The position numbers were made by a program, and so were the translations under genes. Below, in pieces: positions 45,530 through 56,492 of a stretch of 64,000 bases of DNA. Below the pieces are notes generated by a model. It was not told the DNA's origin. It ran no database searches and saw only the letters and a program-made list of their open reading frames with translations. The number at the start of each line of letters is the position of its first letter. The first letter of the stretch is position 1. The DNA is from Hemerocallis citrina (lineage: Eukaryota > Streptophyta > Magnoliopsida > Asparagales > Asphodelaceae): positions 6,808,467-6,872,466 of the forward strand of contig CM030360.1 in the NCBI GenBank assembly GCA_017893485.1. The letters are read 5' to 3'.

Positions 45530-46283
45530 ACTGAAGTGCTTTCAAAATATGAAACAAAAATACGAACCGGAGTATATAACTAATTAGCCTTTCAGGGCCC
45601 TTCACAACATTGCCACCTAATTTGTTTCAAATAAGCACCATTGAAACTCCCGAGGCTGACAGAATCCATCAACATTCATATAAAATCAGCTGACTTAGGT
45701 TGCCATATGCATCTAATAAAAGTAACTTTAAAATCAATTGTTAATATACTGATCGCCGAAACAAGATCTTTCAACTTTCATAACACATCACATAAAGTTC
45801 AATACCAGATGTTGCCAGAAACATTCATAAAACAAATGAATAGAACTACATCAGTTCCTACTTAAGAAGCCATTTGAGAAACTCCACCACGCATAACTCA
45901 GCTAAGCTCAAATTGACAATGGCAATAACCTGCAAAATGAACACCGAGTCAATAAAAAAGATATCCAACTGCTAAGTTAAAAGGAAAATGGAGACAAGCT
46001 TGTAACAATCAATCAACTTTCAGTAGAGCTGTCTGAACTTTTTTTTCCTCTCTTCTTCTAAAGATGTCAATCACCTTAAACGCTAAAGCATCAAATAGAG
46101 AAGCTAAATAAATACTATATTGTATATGTATATGCTATAAGACATGCTAATAATATTTTTGCATGTTGAAAAAGAAAACTAAAGAACTATAAGATCGGCT
46201 GTTACTTTCCTTTACTATCACCAATAATCGTATTGACCAGAGTAAAAAGAATTGATCAGCATAACTGTAGTTAGTCAACCAGT
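45530..46283. other. Intergenic DNA with one candidate terminal exon
   Basis: On the minus strand, after a TTTTGCAG acceptor, 45858-45929 encodes 23 residues, VIAIVNLSLAELCVVEFLKW and three more, then TAG. It could be the last exon of a captured gene I cannot name. The rest is AT-rich. Confidence 0.35.
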
Positions 46284-47146
46284 TGATGTAAAACTAACCC
46301 TAAATAGAGAATTTTCAAGAATCTTAAAGGATTAATTTTACCAACATGTAATTCGGATCAAAGTTGGAATTTTAAACAATTAATCGGTTTGATGGATTTT
46401 CAAGAATTGAATTAAGTTTCACAAACCCAATTAATAATTCAGTTCTAACAATCAATAATTAAATCCCTAAGTGTTCTTAGCAAGTAAAAGATTCAATATT
46501 AATTTGTACTCTAATCAAGCAGGTGGAACGCTCAATCTCAATATTTGTGGTCGACAGTTAAATTGAATAATATAATAGAGATGATGAAGTAGTATAACAC
46601 AAATATTTGAGAATTGGAAAGAGTATACCGAGGGATCGAAAAACTCAGCATAGATCTCGGGTTGAACACGAAGAGCACAACGATCAGCAACAATAGTGGA
46701 AGCAATAGCCAAGAGCAATGGCAGCAACCAAGAGAGGTGGGGGCGGCAGTCGATGGGGAAGAAGAAATGAAGGAGAGAGAAGGGGTTAGGGTTTGGTTTG
46801 ATTTTATTTGAGGGATTTTTAATTTGGGGGTAGATTTTAGAGTTAATCACTAACCCTAAAATGGTATTAGGATTTATTACAAACCCTAATAATTTTGATC
46901 TCACTTGTATCACACAAAGAGAGAGAGGAAGAGCAAAAACTCAACACAGTTTTTAAAATCAGGAATGACATCCTTTTTCATTAATCTCAAGGCCTATAAA
47001 TAGGCTCAAAATACATCTTGATACAAATCTCAAAATATTCTCAAAATCTAAAAAATACAAAAAGATTACATATGGCTATAATTGCCAGAAACAAAAATGG
47101 TACTGAAATAAAAATCCTAAACTAAACAGGAAATATGTACTCATCA
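46284..47146 (-). repeat. 3' LTR of the second chromovirus
   Basis: Read on the minus strand it starts TGATGAGTACATA and ends GTTTTACATCA, and is homologous to the LTRs at 37340 and 43472. It is 863 bp because the C-rich block is mostly missing. The polyprotein end again lies inside the LTR (stop at 47122-47124). Confidence 0.85.
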
Positions 47147-47499
47147 TTATCTTCGGGTGGGAGAGAGCTCGACCCAGTCGAGTCAAAACCAGTGATCCTG
47201 TCATGGTGCTCCAAAAAATCTGGATCCAGTTGCGGGAGCCCCTCACGATCACTGCAAGTGTTATCCGACTTCGGCTTGTTTTTCCACCTCACCAAATACT
47301 TGTGCATACCACTATCTCTTGTAGAGATTATCTGATCATCTAAAATATTATTCAATTCTCCTGTCGGTGGGTGAATAATATCAGATAAAGGGGTAAATGT
47401 GGGAATCTCACCATTAGGCTGCAGGGTAGGCTCATCTATAAGAAAATTTCTAGGGTTGAATTTTGAGCTTTCATAAAGTACTAGATCCTCAATATTGAA
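47122..47499 (-). pseudogene. Second chromovirus, integrase tail and chromodomain
   Basis: This is the C-terminal end of the polyprotein: FNIEDLVLYES, then a chromodomain (ILDDQIIS, HKYLVRWKNKPKSDNT). It continues the frame that stops at 58274, the two parts being separated by the insertion 47500-58268. The key Trp after NT in the chromodomain is changed (NTCSD instead of NTWID). Confidence 0.88.
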
Positions 47500-48524
47500 T
47501 GTCACGCCCCGCTTCCCACTATACGGAAATACAGGCACGCAACTGAGGTCCAGCAAATGATCTACATCATCCATAAGCTGTACAATTATAAGCTTAACAA
47601 GATATTTATAACACATTTACGCAGGCAAATATAATGATCACATGAGCTGAAAATAAAATAACCATAATCCATATAATACATAAACATCGGGTCAAGTTGC
47701 CCGAAAATACATTGTGCCATAATTAAAACAGTACGATAAACAGTTCGCTATAACAACTAGATAAAATAGCGACTGAAAGAAAAACAACATGAAGTAGTAA
47801 AGAAGCAGCAACGATCGTCTAGAGAGTCTGCTCGTCGGATCCATCAGTACCTGTATAATTATTAACTCAAAGAAAAATAGAAAAGTTCCCGTTAGAGCAA
47901 GTTTCGGGCAGCAAGAAGCAACAAGCAGTAAAAGGGGTAATATAACAAGATATAACATTGAAGAAACAAGAAGTAGAAGTACAAATACAATATGGAAGTA
48001 AGCAAGGAACTCGGACAATATGATCATGTAAGTAATAACTGTAACTAGTGTATTCAAGACTTTAAGGTATAAGCAATTGATAACCTAAGCTCGGTTAATC
48101 GATAATCATGATACGGAGAATCAAGAGTCATGTAATCAAGAATCATGTAATCAAGAATCATGCTTAGTGAAAATCTCGAGTTTATCTGTTTTATTAACTT
48201 ATCTAATGCACGCAATCCTGTGTCCCATACCACAAGTTCGGTGCATATCAATCATGTGACGTTTAGACTTAAGTAGTGAATTCTATAGGATTATGTACTC
48301 GGGTCTTCCAGTGATAGTATCAAGACATGTAATCATGAATCATGTAATCGAGAATTATGTAATCAAGAATTGTGTAATCAAGAATCAAGAATCAAGAATC
48401 ACTATTTCGGAAAACACGGGCCCCCTTCCGAGTATACTCTCCTATATTGTCCACTATTAAGTCGTACCCTTATAACCCCAGCTTGTTATTCTTTTATAAT
48501 TAATTATGAACATGCAATTGGTAC

Positions 48525-49145
48525 TGATAAGGCTAAAAATAGGATTAAATCGGGACTGTTCACATCGAAGACGAATCTTAAAGCTCAGGGGTAAAACGGT
48601 AATTTCACCTACTAACGGGTCCGAAGCGGGTACTGGGTCTCCTCCTCACAGATCCAATAACCCGCGAACGGATCCACCTCAACTGGGTACGGGTCCCGAC
48701 TCGATACAAACCCAGACCAGCAAGAGGAGATCAGGGTCACTGATTTGACTAAATCAACGGGCCTGATTTGCAGTTATCCTCTCACCGGGAATTAAGGGAT
48801 TACATTCCTAATCTGATTACGAGGATTTTATGCCTTATCAGATCACAGGAATCACATTCCTAATCTGATCCCAACGGCGACTATAAATACCCCCCACCTA
48901 CCACTGTTACAGGTTAATCACTTTTTTGCCAACTTAAGCTTTTTTTTAATCATCACTGGTTATTGACAAGAGCGTCGGAGGGTGCATCGCCGGGATCAAC
49001 CCCGGTGTTTCGCACTTTCCTTGCAGGTGCACGGCGGGAGCTCAACTGCCCAACTCAGACGAACAGGTTCGGATCTGCTATTCAGATTTTTCCACGAACC
49101 CACAAATTCTATCTGTTTACCCCCACACCAGAATCAGCGGTAACA
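48525..49145 (+). repeat. 5' LTR of the Tat element
   Basis: It starts TGATAAGGCTAAAAATAGG and ends CAGCGGTAACA. A TATAAATA box-like sequence at about 48881-48888 is a likely promoter TATA, with transcription starting shortly after it. Confidence 0.9.
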
Positions 49146-49148
49146 GAT

Positions 49149-49166
49149 TGGCGCCGTCTGTGGGAA
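49149..49166 (+). other. Primer-binding site of the Tat element
   Basis: TGGCGCCGTCTGTGGGAA follows the LTR after three bases. The leading TGG pairs with a tRNA CCA end. It differs from the initiator-Met site of the chromovirus; I do not assign the tRNA. Confidence 0.75.
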
Positions 49167-49217
49167 CCCATACGAATAGCCTCCGCCTCTTCCTCGTCGA
49201 CTAGCTCTTCTCCAGCC

Positions 49218-50987
49218 ATGCCTCCCAGAAAGGTCAGATCTAGAGGGTCCAATCGTGCACCCAACCCTGCTGACCAGCAAGAAGTCCCTGTCAATCCCTC
49301 GCAACAACTGGGGCGGCTCCCTCCGCCCGCCGAGGACCCTGTCCAGCAGGACCCACCTCCTCTTCCGAACCAGCAACCCCCAAACGGTCCCGATCCACGG
49401 AAGCAAAAACAACCTCTCCATCGAGACCACATATCGGTACACAACGCCTCTACAGACTCTTACGCCTCCCATAGTCCTCAGGCCCCTGACCTTCGAAATA
49501 CTATCCTCAACCGGCAGAAGGATGAGGATCTCCGCCACCGTCTGGACGAAAAGCGGTCCCGAGAGGGAGCCTCCCGCCTACAACGTCCAGATGAGCGGAA
49601 TCCTCACCACTGCGAGCGTAGAAGGTCTCCTACCAGGAGAGGGCGGAGAGAGTCACCCGGGCATTACAGGAGGAGGCGCCACTCTCCTACCGGTCGGCAT
49701 CAGCCGAGGAACAATGAGGCGCCCATCACTCGCGCCGAGTTCCTGCAGTTTCAAGCAACGGTGTTGCAGGCTCTTAACCTCCGACCCAACAACGATGAGG
49801 CCCAAAGGGTTCCTTCGCCCCAACGGGTTCCCAGTCCTCGCCGTAGGTCCGCCTCTCCTCCGCCGGCTCCTAACCATCGGCAGCATGATCTTAGCCCTCG
49901 CCGCTCCCGGGACGAGCATAGTCGTAGCCCCGGCTCTCCCTCCTACGAAGACGAGTCCAGAGGCTCGTTCGACTACCGCGGGAGGGACGATGCCCTATAC
50001 CGCCGTCTCCATGAGGTGGAGAGGCGAATCGGTCGGATGGACGAGGGGGAGGGGTCGAACAGCAGGACCATCCGCCCGAGCAGACCTCCCTTCTCCCAGA
50101 CCATCATGGAAGCTCTTATCCCAAGAGGTTTCGAACCCCCGAAGTTCGAAACTTACTCGGGGGAGTCGGACCCCGTGGACCACATCGAAAGCTTTAAGAC
50201 CCTCATGCTAATCCACCAAGCTTCCGATGCTTTGCTGTGCAAAACCTTCCCCGCCACTCTTAAGGGTTCGGCTCGGGAGTGGTACTCCCGTCTCGCCCCG
50301 TCTTCCATATTCTCCTTCGAGCAATTCGAAAGCCTCTTCATCACTCATTTTGTGAGTAGCAGACGCACGGAGAAGACTAACATCTCGTTACTCCAGCTCT
50401 GCCAGGAGAAGGGAGAGAAGTTGAGAGACTATGTGAAGAGGTTCACTGCGGAGGTCAGGTCCATAGCCTCCCTCGACCAATCCGTCGCAACAGCCGCCTT
50501 CCAATCCAACGTCTTCAATTCCAGCCTTCGCTCCTCTCTCGCTAAGAAGCCTCCACAGAACTTTGCCGACCTCCTTCTCAGGTGTGACAAGTACATTCGT
50601 GCCGAAGAGGCCGCCTACCTTCCAAGCTTCGGAGGGTCTACCTCAGGGACGAAACGAAAGCTGACCGAAGAAGAAGAGGCTAAGAAGCTTCAGAAGGACG
50701 GCAATGGCCAGCGCCGCCCGACTCCTCGGTTTGAGAAGTTCACCCCCCTCGTTGCCAATATATCAGAAGTTCTTATGGAGGTGGACAAGGAAGGGCTCCT
50801 CCGCGCTCCCCCGAGAATGAATACACCTGGCAAGAAGAAGAACAAGGATAAGTGGTGCCGCTTTCACAGGGAGCACGGCCACGACACGGAAGATTGTCGG
50901 GCTCTGAAGGAGGAGATCGAAGAACTCATACAGCGGGGGCACCTGACCAAGTTCATCCAGAAAGAGGGGGCCAAGCTTCCCCCCTGA
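49218..50987 (+). CDS. Tat-type gag polyprotein
   Basis: The frame is open upstream into the LTR, but the first ATG after the primer-binding site in a good context is 49218 (GCCATGCC), giving 589 residues. Residues about 1-100 are Pro/Gln-rich, about 100-230 Arg/Ser-rich (RRSPTRRGRRESPGHYRRRR). A retrotransposon gag domain follows at about 295-470 (PRGFEPPKFETYSGESDPVD, then ATLKGSAREWYSRL and QLCQEKGEKLRDYVKRF). A zinc-binding CRFHREHGHDTEDC lies at about 547, then a charged end. It would form the virus-like particle and pack RNA. No stop or shift interrupts it. Protease, reverse transcriptase and integrase are absent downstream. Confidence 0.9.
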   Translation: MPPRKVRSRGSNRAPNPADQQEVPVNPSQQLGRLPPPAEDPVQQDPPPLPNQQPPNGPDPRKQKQPLHRDHISVHNASTDSYASHSPQAPDLRNTILNRQKDEDLRHRLDEKRSREGASRLQRPDERNPHHCERRRSPTRRGRRESPGHYRRRRHSPTGRHQPRNNEAPITRAEFLQFQATVLQALNLRPNNDEAQRVPSPQRVPSPRRRSASPPPAPNHRQHDLSPRRSRDEHSRSPGSPSYEDESRGSFDYRGRDDALYRRLHEVERRIGRMDEGEGSNSRTIRPSRPPFSQTIMEALIPRGFEPPKFETYSGESDPVDHIESFKTLMLIHQASDALLCKTFPATLKGSAREWYSRLAPSSIFSFEQFESLFITHFVSSRRTEKTNISLLQLCQEKGEKLRDYVKRFTAEVRSIASLDQSVATAAFQSNVFNSSLRSSLAKKPPQNFADLLLRCDKYIRAEEAAYLPSFGGSTSGTKRKLTEEEEAKKLQKDGNGQRRPTPRFEKFTPLVANISEVLMEVDKEGLLRAPPRMNTPGKKKNKDKWCRFHREHGHDTEDCRALKEEIEELIQRGHLTKFIQKEGAKLPP

Positions 50988-51310
50988 GGAGCCAACAAAC
51001 GAACCGAAGGGCCCGCCGAGCTTTAAGACTCAGAACCTCCCGGCTCTTCCCAAGAGATCTTCACCTTATCATGGAAGCAGGATCTTGATTTTTGATAAGG
51101 CCGATGCTTGTAATCCGGCCAATAGCATGTAATAAGGGCTCGCCATATTGAAGCAGCCACTTAGTTTATTTCAATAAAACTTTACGTTTTTTCATTGGAA
51201 ATTTTTGCTCTTGCTTCATCTCTACCTCTCCGAGTCATGACTCGCTGAATGGTGAGTTCGGAGTCCAGCTTCTTCTACATGGCTGCTCCCGCAACTTACT
51301 AAGCTCTTCA
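50988..51310 (+). other. Gag 3' untranslated sequence
   Basis: No coding sequence. TCAATAAAACTTTACG at about 51170 could serve as a polyadenylation region. It leads into the tandem arrays. Confidence 0.4.
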
Positions 51311-51315
51311 CAACG

Positions 51316-51655
51316 AGTTCGGAGTCCAACACTTGGCTCGATTCCTCTTCAAATAACCTGCTCTTCAGCGGGTTAGAAGTGGTTCGCCATTCGAAATTGC
51401 TCCCACAACCGTTGAATACCTCTACCGATGGTTCGGAGTCCAACACTTGGCTCGATTCCTCTTCAAATAACCTGCTCTTCAGTGGGTTAGAAGTGGTTCG
51501 CCATTCGGAATTGCTCCCACAACCGTTGACTACCTCTGCCGATGGTTCGGAGTCCAACACTTGGCTCGATTCTGCTTCAAATAACTTGCTCTTCAACGGG
51601 TTAGAAGTGGTTCGCCATTCGGAATTGCTCCCACAACCGTTGATTCTCTCACATA
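51316..51655 (+). repeat. Tandem array of 114-bp units
   Basis: Three units start at TTCGGAGTCCAACACTTGGC (51318, 51432, 51546). Because 114 is 38 codons, frames stay open through the array in both directions without implying a gene. A related array with a unit of about 110 bp lies at 62178. Confidence 0.9.
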
Positions 51656-52915
51656 AGCAGCGAGTTCGGAGCTACAGCTCTCCCCTAGAGTTGCTCCTCA
51701 CACTCGCCTCACAAATGGCTCTCTTCCAGAGCCGAGCTCTTCACTCCGCTCGCCTCCGAAGCGGATCTCTTCTCAACGAGTTTGGAGCACAACTCTCTCA
51801 TAGAGTCCCTCCTCACACTCGTCTCACAAATGGCTCTCTTCCAGAGCCGTGCTCTTCACTCCGCTCGCCTCCGAAGCGGACCTCTTCTCAACGAGTTTGG
51901 AGCACAACTCTCTCATAGAGTCCCTCCTCAAACTCGTCTCCCAAATAGCTCTCTTCCATAGCCGAGCTCTTCACTCCGCTCGCCTCCGAAGTGGACCTCT
52001 TCTCAACGAGTTCGGAGCTTACAGCTCTCCCCTAGAGTTGCTCCTCACACTCGTCTCACAAATGGCTCTCTTCCAGAGCCGAGCTCTTCACTCCGCTCGC
52101 CTCCGAAGCGGACCTCTTCTCAACGAGTTCGGAGCTTTCAGCTCTCCCCTAGAGTTGCTCCTCACACTCGTCTCACAAATGGCTCTCTTCCAGAGCCGAG
52201 CTCTTCACTCCGCTCGCCTCCGAAGCGGACCTCTTCTCAACGAGTTTGGAGCACAACTCTCTCATAGAGTCCTTCCTCACACTCGTCTCACAAATGGCTC
52301 TCTTCCAGAGCCGAGCTCTTCACTCCGCTCGCCTCCGAAGCGGACCTTTTCTCAACGAGTTTGGAGCACAACTCTCTCATAGAGTCCCTCCTCACACTCG
52401 TCTCACAAATGGCTCTCTTCCAGAGCCGAGCTCTTCACTCCGCTCGCCTCCGAAGCGGACCTCTTCTCAACGAGTTCGGAGCTCACAACTCTCTCCTAGA
52501 GTGCCTCCTCAAACTCGTGTCCCAAATAGCTCTCTTCCATAGCCGAGCTCTGCACTCCACTCGCCTCCGAAGCGGACCTCTTCTCAACAAGTTCGGAGCT
52601 CACAACTCTCTCCTAGAGTGCCTCCTCACACTCGTCTCACAAATGCCTCTCCTCCAGAGCCGAGCTCTTCGCTCCGCTCATCTCCCAGGCGGACCTCTTC
52701 TCAACGAGTTCGGAGCTCACAACTCTCTCCTAGAGTTCCTCCTCACACTTGTCTCACAAATAGCTCTCTTCCAGAGCCGAGCTCTTCACTCCGCTCACCT
52801 CCGAAGCGGACCTCTCCTCGACAAGTTTGGAGCACAACTCTCTCCTAGAGTTCCTCCTCACACTTGTCTCACAAATAGCTCTCTTCCAGAGCCGAGCTCT
52901 TCCCTCCGCTCGGAT
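51656..52915 (+). repeat. Tandem array of 115-117-bp units, 11 copies
   Basis: The core AATGGCTCTCTTCCAGAGCC recurs at 51714, 51829, 51944, 52061, 52178, 52293, 52408, 52525, 52642, 52759 and 52874. Two unit types (115 and 117 bp) alternate in short runs, which shifts frames between neighbours. The long frames here are by-products of the repeats. Confidence 0.92.
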
Positions 52916-54180
52916 GCCGAACAAGTGCCGATCCGACCCCAACATCACAGAGCCCGGTCGGCTAACCGAGCAAGTGCCCATCCGAGCTGGAAAACGGAGA
53001 AAACTCACTTTCTCCTCAACATTCGTGTAAGATCTCGATCAGATGGCTTAGATCGCTCCAGCAGCACTAAACAACAAGATAGTGTTTTCTTGGAAACTGT
53101 GCCCGCCTCGAGATCCGCACTGAGATCAACGGCTCAGATTGCTCCAGCAACACTAAACGACAAGATAGCGTTTTCTTGGAAACTGTGCCCGCCTCGAGAT
53201 CCGCGCTGAGATCCAACGGCTCAGATCGCTCCACGTCGCTCAGTATTCCTAGCCGAGCGACTAACGATCCGAGCCGCTCGCGCCTCTTCTTCACCCCTAG
53301 GGTCTTTCTAGCACATCTTACAAGGGTCTTCCTAGCACAAGAATCTTCCTAGCACATCTTACAAGGGTCTTCCTAGCACATCTTCTCCGCCCCTAGGAGT
53401 GGAGCTCCTCTTCCAAAATCCCCAAGACCAAAGTACTTATCAACTTCATGAAGACAAGCATGTTGCGGGGCTGTTTTGACCATGAAAGAGGGTGAATCTT
53501 CATCCCACTCCTAAAGAGAAGTTGTAGATCTTTGAACTAGCTTCGAAACGAGGGGTCGCACTCCCCGATCGGACCTCCGTAGCACCGGGAAAGTGGATTT
53601 CAATACAGCTGCGCCGAATAGCTCGGAAATCCGAGCCGACCCACTCGCGCGAGGGAGAAATCCGAACCGAACCCGAGCAAGAATCCGAGCTCTTCCCATC
53701 CGAGCCCCAACATCAAAGAGCCAGGTCGGCTAACCGAGCAAGTGCCCATCTGAGCGTCAAAACGGAGAAAACTCACTTTCTCCTCAACATTCGTGTAAGA
53801 TCTCGATCAGACGGCCCAGATCTTGCCAGCGACGCTAAACGACAAGATAGCGTTTTCTTGGGAATTGAGCCCGTCTCGAGATTTGTGCCACCATTCAACG
53901 GCCCAGATCAAGCCACATAGTTCGGATCTCCAATCCGAGCTACTGCCATACCGAGCTGCAAAATGGCCAAAAATTTACCTCAAAATCCGTGCTCGGATTC
54001 GCCGTTAATGGGATCCAAACCTGAAGCCCTTCCTTATCTCTTCGTCTCCGGATTTCCCGGAAACAAAGCCAAAAAAAAAGGGGAGGCAAAAGCCCACTGC
54101 CACGTCACCCGTCACCTTCTTCTCCAACACCCCTGGCGCCAAAACAAGAAACCAAAAAAGAAGAAAGCTTTCTTCTTCAA
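52916..54180 (+). repeat. Interspersed 3' module of Tat elements
   Basis: A block of about 130-200 bp (CGAGCAAGTGCCCATC, AACGGAGAAAACTCAC, TAAGATCTCGATCAGA, ACGACAAGATAGCG, CGCCTCGAGATC) recurs at about 52920, 53140, 53700 and, degenerate, 55210. It also occurs once at 62770-63010 in the other Tat element. A second motif, TCTTCCTAGCACATCTT, repeats at 53300-53390. No coding evidence. Confidence 0.75.
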
Positions 54181-55050
54181 GCTCCGAGCTCTCCAAAGCT
54201 CCGCCATGGCCTCGCCGACCTCCATCACCTCAGTCATCGCCGAGCTCCCCATCCCGAACTCAAGCCCGTCACCACAGCTCCGACGAACTCCATCCTCTTC
54301 GTCACCGAGCTCACAAAGCTCCGAAACTCCATCAACCGACCGAGCTCGGTCTCCTTCGTCGACAAACCTACTGCCGAGCTCCACCTCCGAAGCACCAAGC
54401 TCCGCCACGCCTCGACTCCGGAGCTCCGAGCTCTTTCCTCGGCGGACCCATCGTTGCCACGAGCTCCGAGCCCTTCACGAGACGAGCTCCGAGCTCCACC
54501 ATGGCCAACGAGCGAGCTCCGAGCTTTCCATGAGCGAGCTCAGAGAGACGAGCCCCGAAGCTCTCCACCGACGAGCTTCACCATGGCCAACAATGCCATC
54601 ATCGGCCACCTCAACGCTGAAGACGAACCCATGCCGAGCTCTTGCGGCGAGCTCCTCCACGGCGCGAACCGATCGAACCAAGCTCACGCCTCCACCCCCG
54701 TCGAGCTCCGCTGTCGACTCTCACTGTCGAGCTCGCCAAACCATCGCGAGCTCCCCTCGCCGAGCTCGACGCTCCGTCTCATCATCAACTCACTGAGCTC
54801 GCCATTATCAAGACCCCACTCCACTGCCGTCGAGCTTCGGTCTCCACCTCGTCGAGCTCCGCTCTCCCCCTCACCGAGCTCCATGGACAAGCTCCGCCCT
54901 CAACCAACGAGGCCCTCCGTCGGCGAGCTCCATCAACGAACTCGCCAACGTCCACTCCATGCCGAGCATTTCCATGCTCCGTGCTCTTCAAGCTCCGCTC
55001 TAGCTCCATAGCGTCGAGCTTATCCTTCGGCGAGCTCAGCTCCGAACTCT
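54181..55050 (+). repeat. GAGCTC-saturated low-complexity block
   Basis: The hexamer GAGCTC or CGAGCTCC appears dozens of times in about 870 bp. Several overlapping frames are open on both strands, rich in Ser, Pro, Arg and Glu-Leu, and none has a known domain, so I do not call a gene. Confidence 0.6.
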
Positions 55051-55430
55051 GGTGGCGATCTCAAGGATGAAGGTGGAGTCGGGGTCGGAGGCGTTGTCGA
55101 AGTCGAAGGTTGGGTCGGAGCAACGAAGAAGAAGACAGCGCAGAAAGAAAGAAAGAAAGAAAGAAAAGCGCATAATGTGCCACGTGGCACCACGTGGTTG
55201 GGCGAAGTCACCTCTCGGTCGGCTAGCCGAGCAAGCCCCCATCCGAGCTGGAAAATGGAGAAAAAATCAGCCGAGCAACTACAACCGTTGGATCTTCCAG
55301 ACAATCGCGCAAAAGTTGATGAACGGCTCAGATCGCGCCTCGTGCGCTAAACGACAAAAAATGATTTTTTGGGAACTGCGCCTCCTCGAGATTCATGTCG
55401 GGATCCGACGACGCAGATCGCGCCACGTGT

Positions 55431-55740
55431 CAGGTATTATTTAATTTAATTTATTTATTTATTTAATTGTTTTTTTTATTTAAAAAATCCGAAAAAATAT
55501 TTAAAAAATCGAAAAAATTAATTAAAAATTCTAAAAATAATTATTAATTCAGAAAAATTATTTTTCTGGAAAAATAATTATTAAATTAGAATAATTAATT
55601 AATATTTTCGATAATTAATTATTTAATTCGGAAAATGAATAAAAAATTCAAAAAAATGAGAAAAAATTCAGAAAAATCTGGAAAAATCACCAAAAATCCA
55701 GAAAATTCTGAGAATATTTTTGGGCATTTTACAAGCCCAG
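55431..55740. other. AT-rich pre-LTR spacer
   Basis: Short TTTATTTAATT and AAAAATTC motifs dominate, a sharp composition change from the GC-rich block before it. No gene. Confidence 0.6.
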
Positions 55741-55871
55741 AATAGCACCGTTACACCCCAAGCTAGATCCAAAACTCCCTTAAGAACGCCGATAAAATCT
55801 CGTACGCCATTAGAACAGTAAAACTACTCCTCAAAGACTGAAAGACTCAGTCTCTAGGAGTGGTGGGCTCG

Positions 55872-56492
55872 TGATATGGCTAAAAATAGGATTAAATCGG
55901 GACCGTTCACATCGGAGACGAATCTTAAAGCTCAGGGGTAAAACGGTAATTTCACCTACTAACGGGTCCGAAGCGGGTACTGGGTCTCCTCCTCACAGAT
56001 CCAATAACCCGCGAACGGATCCACCTCAACTGGGTACGGGTCCCAACCCGATACAAACCCAGACTAGCAAGAGGAGATCGGGGTCACTGATTTGACTAAA
56101 TCAACGGGCCTGATTTGCAGTTATCCTCTCACCGGGAATTAAGGGATTACATTCCTAATCTGATTACGAGGATTTTATGCCTTATCAGATCACAGGAATC
56201 ACATTCCTAATCTGATCCCAACGGCGACTATAAATACCCCCCACCTACCACTGTTACAGGTTAATCACTTTTTTGCCAACTTAAGCTCTTTTTTAATCAT
56301 CACTGGTTACTGACAAGAGCGTCGGAGGGTGCGTCGCCGGGATCAACCCCGGTGTTTCGCACTTTCCTTGCAGGTGCACGGCGAGAGCTCAACTGCCCAA
56401 CTCAGACGAACAGGTTTGGATCTGCTATTCAGGTTTTTCCACGAACCCACAAATTCTATCTGTTTACCCCCACACCAGAATCAGCGATAACA
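55872..56492 (+). repeat. 3' LTR of the Tat element
   Basis: It starts TGATATGGCTAAAAATAGG and ends CAGCGATAACA, the same length as the 5' LTR. A G-rich stretch, AGGAGTGGTGGG, about 4 bp upstream is the probable polypurine tract. Confidence 0.9.

Larger units (their letters stand above)
48525..56492 (+). mobile_element. Gag-only Tat-type gypsy element, 7968 bp
   Basis: Two 621-bp LTRs flank a gag gene and nearly 5 kb of tandem repeats and GC-rich non-coding DNA; pol is absent. The exact duplication GGTAC stands at 48520-48524 and 56493-56497. By eye the LTRs differ at about 13 sites. Such an element would need enzymes from an autonomous relative; the one at 59527 shares its 3' repeats. Confidence 0.92.

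Noticed and set aside
48963..49217. Upstream extension of Tat gag into the LTR
   Set aside because: It would start inside the LTR and cross the primer-binding site; ATG 49218 is the sensible start.
49109..50211. Minus- and plus-strand frames overlapping Tat gag
   Set aside because: Other-phase readings of the GC-rich gag gene; gag itself has the domain match.
51379..53209. Long overlapping plus-strand frames of 98-282 codons
   Set aside because: They follow the tandem repeat period (114-117 bp) and exist in several frames; no domain or independent start supports a gene.
53963..55070. Frames of 142-277 codons rich in Ser, Pro, Arg
   Set aside because: They arise from the GAGCTC-rich low-complexity block; both strands and several phases are open at once, with no known motif.
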